NCBI GenBank assembly: GCA_038205115.1 | Contig: JBBRCE010000004.1 | Span: 62,001 to 126,000, forward strand | Direction: 5' to 3' | DNA length: 64,000 bases | Source of the DNA: JBBRCE01 sp038205115 | GTDB taxonomy: Bacteria > Planctomycetota > Planctomycetia > Pirellulales > JBBRCE01 | In this document: positions 1 through 8,458 of the stretch, piece after piece | Position numbering within the stretch: position 1 is the first letter of the stretch | Layout: each line of letters begins with the position of its first letter | Position numbers and translations under genes: made by a program | Notes under the pieces: generated by a model | The model's input: the letters and a program-made list of their open reading frames with translations, nothing else | What the model was told of the DNA's origin: nothing | Database searches by the model: none

Positions 1-1539
1 GTCGCGGGCAGCCTGTTGTCGCAGTCCGCGCGGCGTAATCGCCCACTCAAGAAGGTCAATCAGTTGCTGCAAAATTAGCGCCAAAATGGCTGCGGGGATG
101 GCGCCTGCCAGGATCAACGACCAATCGTTGACGCGAATTCCCCGCAAAATCGGCTGGCCGAGTCCGCCGGCGCCAATGATGGCCCCGAGCGTGGCGAAAC
201 CGACGTTTTGAATTGCGGCCGTGCGAATGCCGGCCAAAATCGTAGGCAGCGCAATGGGCAACTCGACCTCTGCCAGCCGGGCGTTGGGGCTCAGACCGAG
301 CACCGTGGCCGATTCGATTGTGCCACGCGGAATGCCGCCGAGTCCGACAAACGTGTTCCTCACGATCGGCAATAAGCAATAACCAAACAGTGCGATGACC
401 GCGGTTACCGAGCCTTCGCCAATGCTGCGATAACCCAACGCAGAAACCACAGGCAACAACATCACTAGCAGCGCCAGCGAAGGAATGGTTTGCAGCAAGC
501 CGACGGTGGCCAGTACGATTTTTCCAAGACTGGCAAATCGCTGGCAGAAGATTCCAAGTGCAATGCCAACCACGATGGCCGGCAACAGCGACCTGCGAAC
601 CAGGTCCAGATGTTCCAGCAGATGGCCGACGATCAATTGCGTTCGCGATTGGCCGACAGCTTGAATTCGCGGACCTCCCAGGCGATTCAAAAACTCGGCA
701 GCCGCTTGCGTTTCGGTTCTTTCGCCGCTTTCGACCTGCTCGTTCAAAGCTTGCATGGCCGGTTCGGAAAGTGCGCCCTGCATGCTTTGCAGCGCGGCCA
801 GCAGTGGTGGGTGACGGTTGGCCAGATCCAATCGATACAGCCACACGGCGTCGTATCGCGGAAAAAATTGCCGATCGTCGGCCAGCAGCAACAGTTCTCC
901 GCGGCGGATCATGGCGTCGGTTGAATAGACGTCGATCAAATCGATTTCGCCAGACAACAACTGACGATAAGCAACATCGTGATCCACGCCAGCCACCGCC
1001 GACTGCTGTAACTCGTACGCCGCTTTCAGCGCCGGCCAACCGTCAGCCCGATCAAGAAATTCGTGCGTCAGCGCCAATCGCAATTCGGGCAATCGCCGCA
1101 GATCGGAAATTTGCGCAACGCCAAGTTCCGCGGCGCGCTGACGCGTGATGGCCAGCGCGTAGCTGTTGGTAAACCCCAGCGATTGAGAAATTCCGATTCC
1201 TTGAGCCGCCAGCAGTTCGGCCGCCGCAGCATCGTCGCGCGGATGTTGGCGAGCCAAAATTTCGGCGCGAATGGTGCCGGTGTATTCTGGATAGACGTCG
1301 ATTTCTCCGCGTGCCAAGGCGTCGAACACGATCCGTGTGCCGCCGAACTCGCGATAATGCACGGCCTCGAGCTTGGCGTCCTCGCACGCCAAACGTAACA
1401 TTTCGCCCAGGATGACGGACTCTGTGAATTTCTTCGAGCCGATTCGAACCTGTGGCGCATGTCGCGGCCAGGAAATCAGGCCGGCCGCGAGTAAGGCGGC
1501 GGAGACAGCCAACAGTTTGAGCACCGCCGGACTGTTCAT
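1..1539 (-). CDS. Fused substrate-binding/permease protein of an OpuC/EgtU-type ABC importer (3' end cut by window)
   Basis: This gene is read in the frame that opens with ATG at 1539 and stays open for 513 codons to the window edge, so its C-terminus is missing. Residues 1-25 look like a signal or anchor segment. Residues about 30-300 resemble the OpuAC-type quaternary-amine binding domain: VRIGSKKFTESVILGEM near residue 31, then DVYPEYTGT. Residues about 340-513 form a hydrophobic permease domain with an EAA-like loop (LGLSPNARLAEVELPIALP). The start codon overlaps the stop of the upstream ATPase gene as ATGA, so the two are probably translationally coupled. Known fused relatives such as EgtU have the permease first and the binding domain second; here the order is reversed. 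Ligand is inferred: ergothioneine, hercynine or another betaine, because egtB lies in the same operon. An ordinary glycine-betaine/choline importer is the alternative. Confidence 0.85.
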   Translation of the reverse strand, partial: MNSPAVLKLLAVSAALLAAGLISWPRHAPQVRIGSKKFTESVILGEMLRLACEDAKLEAVHYREFGGTRIVFDALARGEIDVYPEYTGTIRAEILARQHPRDDAAAAELLAAQGIGISQSLGFTNSYALAITRQRAAELGVAQISDLRRLPELRLALTHEFLDRADGWPALKAAYELQQSAVAGVDHDVAYRQLLSGEIDLIDVYSTDAMIRRGELLLLADDRQFFPRYDAVWLYRLDLANRHPPLLAALQSMQGALSEPAMQALNEQVESGERTETQAAAEFLNRLGGPRIQAVGQSRTQLIVGHLLEHLDLVRRSLLPAIVVGIALGIFCQRFASLGKIVLATVGLLQTIPSLALLVMLLPVVSALGYRSIGEGSVTAVIALFGYCLLPIVRNTFVGLGGIPRGTIESATVLGLSPNARLAEVELPIALPTILAGIRTAAIQNVGFATLGAIIGAGGLGQPILRGIRVNDWSLILAGAIPAAILALILQQLIDLLEWAITPRGLRQQAARD

Positions 1540-2264
1540 GCGGCGACCACCTGCGATTGAATGAATTCACGCGCGAATCCGTCGCGTGGGTTCGCCAGAA
1601 TTTCGGCAAACGAACCTTGTTGGACGATTCGCCCCGCGTTCAAAAGACACACGCGGTTGGCAAATCGGCTGGCTTCAACCAGGTCGTGCGTGACCAGTAG
1701 CACCGTGGCGCCGCTATGGACAAACAGTTGTTGAAGGTCACGCTGTAAGCTGGCACGGATCAGCGGATCGAGCGCGCCCAGCGGCTCGTCCAAGAGCAGG
1801 ATCTTCGGCCTTAAAAACAACGCGCGCATCAGGCTCAAACGCTGACGCTGGCCGCCCGAAAGTTCGTTCGGGTAGCGATTCAAGGCGTCGGCCGGAAATT
1901 TCGCCAATTCCATCAATTCGGCCAGACGTTCGTTGACCAGTGCGGCCGACCAGCCGGCGTGACGCGGTGCCAGGGCCAGGTTCTGGCGACCCGTCAAATG
2001 CGGAAACAGTCCGCCTTCTTGAATGACGTAACCAAGTTTGCGGCGAATGTTGGCGATGTTGGCCGAATTCACCGGTTGCTGGTCGACAATGACTTGCCCC
2101 TGCGAAGGCGTTTCCAGACCAGCCACCATCCGCAGAATGGTGGTCTTGCCGCAACCGCTCGGTCCGAGTAACACCAATACTTCGCCCGCGGCAATTTCAA
2201 GATCGAGCGGCTGCACAACGGTCGAGCCGCCAAACACTTTTGTGACCTGCTGAAATTCAATCAT
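1536..2264 (-). CDS. ABC importer ATP-binding protein, OpuCA/EgtV-like
   Basis: A 242-residue cytoplasmic ATPase that would power the fused importer encoded just downstream. Walker A is GPSGCGKTT at residues 34-42, the signature is LSGGQRQRLSLMRAL, and Walker B is ILLLDEPLGALDP, followed by the H-loop VTHD. The closest recognisable family is the quaternary-amine importer ATPases (OpuCA, ProV, EgtV), but the C-terminal CBS pair of OpuCA is absent: the protein ends about 25 residues after the H-loop region. The gene starts 28 bases after egtB stops and overlaps the next gene by four bases (ATGA), giving the order egtB, ATPase, binding-permease. The ATPase call is firm; the transported ligand is inferred from context. 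Confidence 0.9.
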   Translation of the reverse strand: MIEFQQVTKVFGGSTVVQPLDLEIAAGEVLVLLGPSGCGKTTILRMVAGLETPSQGQVIVDQQPVNSANIANIRRKLGYVIQEGGLFPHLTGRQNLALAPRHAGWSAALVNERLAELMELAKFPADALNRYPNELSGGQRQRLSLMRALFLRPKILLLDEPLGALDPLIRASLQRDLQQLFVHSGATVLLVTHDLVEASRFANRVCLLNAGRIVQQGSFAEILANPRDGFAREFIQSQVVAA

Positions 2265-2292
2265 GGTGGGCGCTGGCGAAGGTTAACGGCGG

Positions 2293-3594
2293 TCATGCGG
2301 ACCGATTTGGCATGCTCGATTCATGTTGTGATTTCGGATTACGAGCCAACCGAATGCCGGAAAACTGCCAGCGCGCATCGGGCGGAAAGAAATTCCGATA
2401 TGTACTGCGAATGTGGCTGCGTGGCGTGGCGCACGATCCGCCCCGCAGTACGTACTGATTGCACATGAATTTGCCATTGTACTCGCCCAGCGCGCCCGAT
2501 GCTGCTTCGTAACCAGGGTAGGCCGTGTAGGGACTGGCCGTCCATTGCCAGACTTCGCCGAACAATTGTGTAATCGGCGAGGAACAGTCGGGACCGCAGG
2601 GTTGCGGATGATAATGTTCGCTTTCCAAAAAGCTGCCACGGATTTCCAGCGTGCCGGCTGCCTGCTCCCATTCCGCCTCGGTAGGCAATCTCGCATGCGA
2701 CCACCGCGCAAACGCATCCGCTTCAAAATAACTCACGTGGCAAATTGGCTCGTCGGCAGACACGGGGCATAGGCCATCCAGCCCAAACCGCAACCACTGC
2801 CCTTGCCGCTGCTCCCAGTACAGCGGCGCGGCCCACTGCTGTTCGCGGACGGCCGACCAACCCATCGATAGCCACAGTTCCGGCCGCGTGTAACCGCCAT
2901 CGCCCATGAACTCCAGGAAATCGCCAACCGTCACCAGGCGGTTGCGGATTTCGAACGGCTGCAACAAAGTCTGATGGCGGGGACACTCGTTATCGAACAC
3001 GAATGTCGCGGCGCTGCTGCCAATGGATGTCACACCGCCTGCAAAACTGGACCACACAGCGCTGTTGCTCGGCGTGTGCGTCGCCAGACGGTCGCTTGGC
3101 GAACGGTAAATCGGCTGCAGCGGATTGCAGGAAAACAGATGCTTCAGATCGGTGACCATCAACTCCTGATGCTGCTGCTCGTGGTTGATGCCCAGTTCGA
3201 CGATGCGCGCTGCTTCCGTGGCGCGATCGTGCGGCAATTCGCTGAGCAGACGCATGACACGCTGATCGACTTGGCGGCGGTATTCGAACACATCGGCCAC
3301 GGTAGGCCGCGTCAACAACCCACGTCGCGCACGCGGAAACTGCTTGCCTACACCGTTGTAATAGGAGTTGAACAGGAATTGATAATCCGCGCTGACCGGT
3401 TGGTAATTGGGCTCGAAGGCCAAGAGCAAAAACGTTTCGAAAAACCAAGTCGAATGCGCCAGGTGCCAACGCGTAGGACTGCAATCCGGCATGGATTGCA
3501 CTACGAAATCCTCAATGGCCAGCGGCGCGCAAAACCGCTCCGTCGTGGACCTGGTGTGTCGATATTTTTCCGCACTCTCTGCCAACATTCTCAC
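2293..3594 (-). CDS. egtB: Ergothioneine biosynthesis protein EgtB (hercynine oxygenase type)
   Basis: A 433-residue protein with the two-domain layout of EgtB: an N-terminal DinB-like domain and a C-terminal FGE/sulfatase-modifying-factor domain. The non-haem iron ligands are visible as H47 in WHLAHSTWFFE and H138/H142 in INHEQQHQELM. The C-terminal hallmark YRNFFPPDARWQFSGIRLA is present, as are RLPTEAEWEQAA and LRGGSCATPRSHIR. EgtB joins a thiol donor to hercynine (trimethylhistidine) by iron-dependent oxygenation. The start is supported by GGGAG about eight bases before ATG. No egtD (histidine methyltransferase) gene is in the window, so hercynine must come from elsewhere in the genome or from outside. 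The gene is followed after 28 bases by an importer operon. The selenoneine synthase SenA is a related alternative, but no senB or senC neighbour is seen. Confidence 0.92.
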   Translation of the reverse strand: MRMLAESAEKYRHTRSTTERFCAPLAIEDFVVQSMPDCSPTRWHLAHSTWFFETFLLLAFEPNYQPVSADYQFLFNSYYNGVGKQFPRARRGLLTRPTVADVFEYRRQVDQRVMRLLSELPHDRATEAARIVELGINHEQQHQELMVTDLKHLFSCNPLQPIYRSPSDRLATHTPSNSAVWSSFAGGVTSIGSSAATFVFDNECPRHQTLLQPFEIRNRLVTVGDFLEFMGDGGYTRPELWLSMGWSAVREQQWAAPLYWEQRQGQWLRFGLDGLCPVSADEPICHVSYFEADAFARWSHARLPTEAEWEQAAGTLEIRGSFLESEHYHPQPCGPDCSSPITQLFGEVWQWTASPYTAYPGYEAASGALGEYNGKFMCNQYVLRGGSCATPRSHIRSTYRNFFPPDARWQFSGIRLARNPKSQHESSMPNRSA

Positions 3595-3960
3595 CGCTCC
3601 CGATTTTTAAAAAAACGCTCGTCGCCGGCACACGCCCCTAAAGTGAGCAGCCGGTAACCGCATCTGCTGCGCGAGTTTAACCGCCGGTGCCGCAACTCCC
3701 CCGATCAATGGCCGTAACCAGGCGGATTCGCCACTGCGCCGTGCGAGACTATTTTACTCTGACCACAGTTGAAGTCATCCTGCCCTCATCAAATTCAACT
3801 GCGTCGGAGGTTGAAAAATTGCGGAAAGCCGCCGCCAAGTAGAGTTTGAGGCGGTGCGAGAACTCACCCGATGTGGGGCTGACAGTTGGCGCAGTGCGTG
3901 AGAATCTCTTCGGTGCGCCAACGCCCGGGCGTCTTTTCGAAGCAGCCGCGCCTTCTGCCT
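3595..3960. other. Spacer between the nrt operon and egtB
   Basis: About 366 bases separate the end of the nrtD-like gene from the egtB start. The egtB promoter should lie here on the minus strand, but I see no convincing -35/-10 pair. The only structure noted is a short minus-strand ORF that starts inside the nrtD tail (3864-3977), listed separately. No tRNA or repeat was recognised. Confidence 0.5.
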
Positions 3961-3977
3961 TTAGGCCATCTGGCCAT
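3864..3977 (-). CDS. Possible 37-residue small protein with a CxxC motif
   Basis: An ATG at 3977 inside the last codons of the nrtD-like gene opens a 37-codon frame ending at TGA 3864. The product has a very basic N-terminus (KGRRR at residues 6-10) and ends THCANCQPHIG, with a CxxC pair at C29 and C32 that could bind a metal. It overlaps the upstream stop by 17 bases, which would allow translational coupling. Against it: no clear ribosome site, short length, and no family I recognise. It may be a chance frame or the remnant of a longer gene. Confidence 0.3.
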   Translation of the reverse strand: MARWPKGRRRGCFEKTPGRWRTEEILTHCANCQPHIG

Positions 3978-4896
3978 GCGGCTCTTCGACGGCCACCGGC
4001 TGGGGAGATTCCGCGCCACCGTTTGGCAATGGCGTGCCATGCAAACCGTCGTCAGTCAATTGTCCGGCGGAGACACCGTGATTGGCAGCCGGAAGCAGTT
4101 CAGCGGTCGTGTCGTCGCGATGCACTTGATCTTCCAAAAAGGTAATCATTTTTTCGCGGTAGACGTAATACTCGGGATGTTCCATGACCGCCGTGCGCTC
4201 GCGCGGTCTGGGGAACGGGATCGTCAGCACTTGCCCAACCGTGGCTTCGGGACCGGTGGTCATCATCACCACGCGATCGGACAAAAACAACGCCTCGTCC
4301 ACATCGTGCGTCACAGTCAGCGCGGTTTTGCGATCCTGCGACCAAAGATCGATCAAGACTTGCTGCAGTTCCAGTCGCGTGAGCGAATCCAGCATCCCGA
4401 ACGGCTCGTCCAAGAGCAGCATTTTTGGATCGAGCGCAAACGCGCGAGCTATGCCAACCCGCTGCCGCATACCGCTGGACAACTCGCCGGGGCGCTTGCT
4501 GAACGATTGCTCCAGACCCACCAGCCGTAAATAGTGTTCGGCAATCGCCGTGCGTTCTTGCTTAGACAGGTTTGGCTTAACCTGATCGACGCCCAATCGG
4601 ACGTTTTCCACCGCAGTCATCCAAGGCAGCAAACACGGCGCCTGAAAAACAACGCCGCGATCGGGACCGGGGCCGGAGATTTCTCGACCTGCCAAAACGA
4701 TGCCGCCGGAAGTGATTTCGCTCAGTCCGGCAATCATCATCAGCACCGTCGATTTGCCGCAGCCAGAATGGCCGATAATCGAAATGAATTCACCCTCTTC
4801 TACATTCAGGCTGAAATCTTTGACGATCACCGCCTGGCCGCCATCGCGACGCGGGTAGCTTTTTTTAACCTGCCATAGTTCAAGGTAGTGGCTCAT
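3961..4896 (-). CDS. nrtD: Nitrate-type ABC importer ATP-binding protein (NrtD-like)
   Basis: A 311-residue ABC ATPase and the last firm gene of a four-gene nitrate/sulfonate/bicarbonate-type importer. Walker A is GHSGCGKST at residues 42-50. The family segment GPGPDRGVVFQAPCLLPWMT is clear, and Walker B is MLLLDEPFGMLD. The signature reads LSSGMRQRVGIARAF, one serine off the usual LSGG. A proline-rich tail of about 60 residues follows the ATPase core. The start codon overlaps the stop of the upstream ATPase gene as ATGA (4893-4896). Within the family, nitrate, nitrite, cyanate and bicarbonate importers are hard to separate, so the substrate is only likely. Confidence 0.88.
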   Translation of the reverse strand: MSHYLELWQVKKSYPRRDGGQAVIVKDFSLNVEEGEFISIIGHSGCGKSTVLMMIAGLSEITSGGIVLAGREISGPGPDRGVVFQAPCLLPWMTAVENVRLGVDQVKPNLSKQERTAIAEHYLRLVGLEQSFSKRPGELSSGMRQRVGIARAFALDPKMLLLDEPFGMLDSLTRLELQQVLIDLWSQDRKTALTVTHDVDEALFLSDRVVMMTTGPEATVGQVLTIPFPRPRERTAVMEHPEYYVYREKMITFLEDQVHRDDTTAELLPAANHGVSAGQLTDDGLHGTPLPNGGAESPQPVAVEEPHGQMA

Positions 4897-5732
4897 GCGC
4901 TGGCCTTTAACGGCATGGAAGAGTCGATGGGCAAAACGGTAGGCACAGGTTGCCGCTGCTTACTGCCTTCGCCCAGCAGGTAGCCGATCACTTCGTTGCG
5001 GATTTTCTTGAAACGCGGATCGTGATTGATGGCCTTGCGATTCCGCGGACGCGAGAGCGTGACCGGGATCGATGGTCCCAGCGTCGCCTGCGGACCGTGG
5101 CTGAGCGGAATGATACGATCCGCCAACAAAATTCCTTCGTCGACATCATTGGTGATCAACACGACCGTTTTCTGATCACGTTCCCAAATTCGCTCGATCT
5201 CGTCTTGCAAAGTCGCTCGCGTCAGTGCGTCCAACGCACTCAGCGGCTCATCGAGCAACAGCACACGGGGATCGATGGCCAGCGCACGCGCTACCGCGAC
5301 GCGCTGCCGCATACCGCCCGAAAGCTCGCCGGGACGTTTGCCGAGCGCGGCGGTCAGATTGACCATGTCGATATATTTTTCGACATGCTCGGCCCGCTTC
5401 TCGCTGGTCCACTGCGGAAACACTTGATCTACGGCCAAGGCGATATTCTGCCAAACCGTCATCCAGGGCAGCAGCGAGTAATTCTGAAACACCACGCCTC
5501 GGTCGGGTCCTGGCCCAGTGACCGGCACGCCTTCCAGGCAAACCGTGCCAACGTCGGGTTTGAGCAGGCCGGCAATCAGTGAGATCAACGTGGTCTTGCC
5601 AGCGCCGGAGTAGCCGACGATCGCCACGAACTCGCCCTCGCTGATCGAAAGGTTGATATTCGAGAGCACTTCCGTGCGATTCTCGGCCGGACCAAATCCC
5701 TTACACACGTTTTGAAGTTCGAGCAGTGCCAT
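4893..5732 (-). CDS. nrtC: Nitrate-type ABC importer ATP-binding protein (NrtC-like, no binding domain)
   Basis: A 279-residue ATPase with Walker A GYSGAGKTT at residues 40-48, the family block GPGPDRGVVFQNYSLLPWMT, signature LSGGMRQRVAVARAL and Walker B VLLLDEPLSALD. Cyanobacterial NrtC carries an extra NrtA-like C-terminal domain; this protein stops after the ATPase, so it is the short form seen in many non-cyanobacteria. It lies 57 bases after the permease gene and overlaps the second ATPase gene by four bases. Two distinct ATPases would form the heterodimer that drives NrtB. Confidence 0.88.
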   Translation of the reverse strand: MALLELQNVCKGFGPAENRTEVLSNINLSISEGEFVAIVGYSGAGKTTLISLIAGLLKPDVGTVCLEGVPVTGPGPDRGVVFQNYSLLPWMTVWQNIALAVDQVFPQWTSEKRAEHVEKYIDMVNLTAALGKRPGELSGGMRQRVAVARALAIDPRVLLLDEPLSALDALTRATLQDEIERIWERDQKTVVLITNDVDEGILLADRIIPLSHGPQATLGPSIPVTLSRPRNRKAINHDPRFKKIRNEVIGYLLGEGSKQRQPVPTVLPIDSSMPLKASA

Positions 5733-5789
5733 GGCAAATTTGTTTCACGCGAACATGGGACAACACAAGACCAAGCCTACGGCCATTCA

Positions 5790-6572
5790 TCAGATCGTGG
5801 TGTAGGATTTCAACCAGTTCTCGGCGACGGTCATCAGGCGATCCATGACCAAACCGGTCAAGCCAATCGTCAAAATGCAGGTCACCAGATGCGTGTAGAT
5901 CGCCCCGTTGTATTCCGAGTAAAGAAACCCACCGATCCCGGGCGCCCCGGTCAACATCTCGGCCGCCACGATCACCAGCCAGGCCAAACCGAGGCTCAAC
6001 CGAAATCCGGTGAACATGTAGGGCAGCGTGGCCGGTATGACGATCTTAAACAACGTTTTCCAACGCGATAACTTGAGCACGCGGGCGACGTTCCAATAAT
6101 CTTGCGGAATCGCATGCACGCCTTTGGCGGTATTGACCACCGTGGGCCACATGGAGCAAATGGCAATTGCAAAGACCGATGCCGACTGCAAGTTCTTGAA
6201 CAGTAAAACGCCCAGCGGAAACCACGCCAGCGGCGAAACCGGTCGAGTGATCTGCGCAATCGGATCGATGATCTTGTAGATCCAGCGGGACGAACCCATC
6301 AGCAGGCCGAGCGGCGTGCCAATCAGCAGACCGAGTGGATACCCTTTGGCCACCAGGATCAGCGAACACCACACCAATCGCAGTAACCCCTGATCTTGCT
6401 CGCCCCGCTTCTCCAGCGGATGCAAGACCAACAGCTTGCTGGCCTCCCAGGTGGTGGACGGAGATGGCAGATCCGTCCGTTGCGAAGAGCTAATCAATTG
6501 CCAGGTGATAAATAGAGCCGCAATTCCGATCAGCGGGAGAAGCAAGTCTTCCCACGAAAATTTCCATTTCAT
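5790..6572 (-). CDS. nrtB: Nitrate-type ABC importer permease (NrtB-like)
   Basis: A 260-residue inner-membrane permease of the binding-protein-dependent type. TM1 is near residues 8-26 (LLLPLIGIAALFITWQLI). The ATPase-docking loop region is the stretch LPYMFTGFRLSLGLAWLVIV, followed by AAEMLTGAPGIGGFL, which is typical of NrtB, CmpB and SsuC proteins. It sits between the binding-protein gene (275-base gap upstream) and the two ATPase genes. The long upstream gap could hold an mRNA processing site or a structure that lowers expression relative to the binding protein; I see only short weak hairpins there. Confidence 0.88.
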   Translation of the reverse strand: MKWKFSWEDLLLPLIGIAALFITWQLISSSQRTDLPSPSTTWEASKLLVLHPLEKRGEQDQGLLRLVWCSLILVAKGYPLGLLIGTPLGLLMGSSRWIYKIIDPIAQITRPVSPLAWFPLGVLLFKNLQSASVFAIAICSMWPTVVNTAKGVHAIPQDYWNVARVLKLSRWKTLFKIVIPATLPYMFTGFRLSLGLAWLVIVAAEMLTGAPGIGGFLYSEYNGAIYTHLVTCILTIGLTGLVMDRLMTVAENWLKSYTTI

Positions 6573-6847
6573 AGCGATTCCAGAAGTTTTGCAGTTTTAC
6601 TTTGCTCGCGTTCAACGTAAACCCCGGGCCGCCGATGCCGAGGCCACAGCGATGCCGGTTGCCGGCGAAACCAAACACTTTACCAGGAGTTCGAAGCTCA
6701 CCCCTTCGTACAATAAGACATCACTTTGATGCATTGCCACTTGAAAATCCCGGCAACCAATCCCATAATTGCCGCCCGCCGCCAAACGGTACTTTGCTTG
6801 AGCGATAACAACCACAGGCGACCGGTTGTGGCTGACGCAATCAGACC

Positions 6848-8176
6848 CTAGCCTTTCATGCTGTGAACCGGAAACGAGGTGGCATACTTTTCTGGATCGG
6901 CCGGATCAAAGGTCATGCCGTCGAACAGGGTTTCCGGATCGTTATTCAGCCCACCGTGCTGGTAGCCGATATCCTTCATGGTTTCTTCGTATATGTCCGT
7001 CCGCATGACTTGCTTGGCCACGCCCTCGTAGTCGGGTGCGGCGTCAACCATGCCCCAGCGACGGAATTGCGATAAAAACCACTTTGCGTACTTGGGTTGC
7101 GGATAGTTGCAATTCCGATCATGAAAAATCATGTAATTCGGATCTTGCTTCGTACGGCCATCGCCAAAATCATATTTGCCTAGCAAGCGACCCAAGATGA
7201 TGTCCGGTTGACAATTGATATAGGTCGTGGCCGAAACGATCTTGCACTGCTCGGGACGGTTATCGAGGTTGTCGAGCCAGATGCTCGCCTCATGCAATGC
7301 TTTGAGCACGGCCTTGACCGTTTTGGGATACTTGTCCGCGAACTCCGCGGTAAACGCACAGACTTTCTCGGGATGGTCTTTCCAAATATCCTGGGAATTG
7401 ACCGAGGTGTATCCGATATCGTCGACAATCGTTCGGGCGTTCCACGGCTCGCCCACGCAAAAACCATCCATCTTGCCAACCTTCATGTTGGCGACCATCT
7501 GCGCCGGCGGAATCGGCACAAGGTTAACGTCTTTGTCCGGGTTGATGCCGCCGGCACCCAGGTAGTAACGCATCCACATGGCGTGCGTGCCCGTGGGGTA
7601 CGTCATGGCGAAGGTCAACGGCGTGCCCGCGGCTTTGGCCTCGTCAACCATGGGCTTAACGGCCTTGGGTTCGGCGACAACCTTGCCCTTCCATTCTTTT
7701 CGAACGCTGATCGATTGCCCATTACGATTCATGAGCCAAGGAATGATCATTGGCACCTTCTTCGAGTTGCCAATTCCCATGGTGGATGCCAGCGGCATGC
7801 CAATCAGCATGTGCGTGGCTTGAATTTCATTGTTGATCAGCGAGTCGCGAATTGCCGGCCAACTCGCTTCCTTGGCGACAATGGAATTGATGCCGTATTT
7901 TTTGAAGATGCCTTTCTCGTGGGCAATCACAATTGGCGAGCAATCCGTCAGCGCGATCATACCGAACTTCATGTCCGGCATCTCTGGCCCATCGCCGGCC
8001 ACGGCAACACCAGATGTGGCCGGAATATTTGTTTTACTGCCGTCCGCGCTGCTGGGCGCATCAGTGCAACCGCTGAGCAGCGTGGCGCTGCCTAATCCAA
8101 CTGCGGCCGCGGCCAAAAAGTTGCGACGTGTAACTCCGGATTCCCGTTGAATTTTTGGTCTGGATTTATTCTTCAT
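6848..8176 (-). CDS. nrtA: Nitrate-type substrate-binding lipoprotein (NrtA/CmpA-like), Tat-exported
   Basis: A 442-residue binding protein opening the importer operon. The N-terminus has a twin-arginine signal, VTRRNFLAAAAVGLG, with the arginines at 17-18. A lipobox LLSGC follows with C37, so the mature protein is probably a lipoprotein. The body has the NrtA/CmpA family landmarks TDCSPIVIAHEKGIFKKYGI near residue 77 and KMDGFCVGEPWNARTIVDDIG. The length matches cyanobacterial NrtA. The ligand is most likely nitrate or nitrite, with bicarbonate or cyanate as alternatives. The nearest siroheme gene is cobA-hemD at 58017; no nitrate or nitrite reductase is in the window. Confidence 0.9.
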   Translation of the reverse strand: MKNKSRPKIQRESGVTRRNFLAAAAVGLGSATLLSGCTDAPSSADGSKTNIPATSGVAVAGDGPEMPDMKFGMIALTDCSPIVIAHEKGIFKKYGINSIVAKEASWPAIRDSLINNEIQATHMLIGMPLASTMGIGNSKKVPMIIPWLMNRNGQSISVRKEWKGKVVAEPKAVKPMVDEAKAAGTPLTFAMTYPTGTHAMWMRYYLGAGGINPDKDVNLVPIPPAQMVANMKVGKMDGFCVGEPWNARTIVDDIGYTSVNSQDIWKDHPEKVCAFTAEFADKYPKTVKAVLKALHEASIWLDNLDNRPEQCKIVSATTYINCQPDIILGRLLGKYDFGDGRTKQDPNYMIFHDRNCNYPQPKYAKWFLSQFRRWGMVDAAPDYEGVAKQVMRTDIYEETMKDIGYQHGGLNNDPETLFDGMTFDPADPEKYATSFPVHSMKG

Positions 8177-8277
8177 GGGAATGCGTAGAAGCTCCGCCGG
8201 GTGCTCGAAGAGAAGTCGAAACGGGACACGGCCGCCTGGCCGCCGTACATGTATGCCTGCCTGACTGACGGGCGATT

Positions 8278-8292
8278 GCAGATTGAATGCCG
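8278..8292 (-). promoter_or_regulatory. Weak sigma-54-like site before nrtA
   Basis: On the minus strand CGGCAT-N5-CTGC keeps the GG-N10-GC spacing of -24/-12 promoters but matches only 7 of the 10 core bases. It lies about 100 bases before the nrtA start, where a nitrogen-regulated promoter would make sense. This could easily be chance. Confidence 0.2.
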
Positions 8293-8418
8293 GTACGACA
8301 AAACCGGAGTTCGCCGCCCACGCTCCGGCTGTTTAAATTGTCCGTAACTGCCTTGTGGATAGCATCTTCGTTGGCGTTGATAAAAAACAATACTATTCGA
8401 AAAACGATTGTTGGCATG

Positions 8419-8458
8419 AGGCTTCTTACTTCACTCGTGCACGGTTATTAAGAAGCCT
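8419..8458. repeat. Perfect 10-bp inverted repeat
   Basis: AGGCTTCTTA at 8419-8428 is mirrored by TAAGAAGCCT at 8449-8458 with a 20-base loop. It lies about 240 bases before nrtA and 460 before the sigma factor gene. No T-run follows on either strand, so it is not an obvious terminator. It could be an mRNA leader structure for nrtA or a protein-binding dyad. Confidence 0.5.

Noticed and set aside
56..1039. A 327-residue minus-strand frame rich in Arg
   Set aside because: It lies out of frame within the transporter gene. The frame from ATG 1539 has recognisable binding and permease domains, the other does not.
6573..6847. Short hairpins between nrtA and nrtB as a terminator or riboswitch
   Set aside because: Only 5-6 bp stems without a T-run are present, and no known riboswitch core was recognised.
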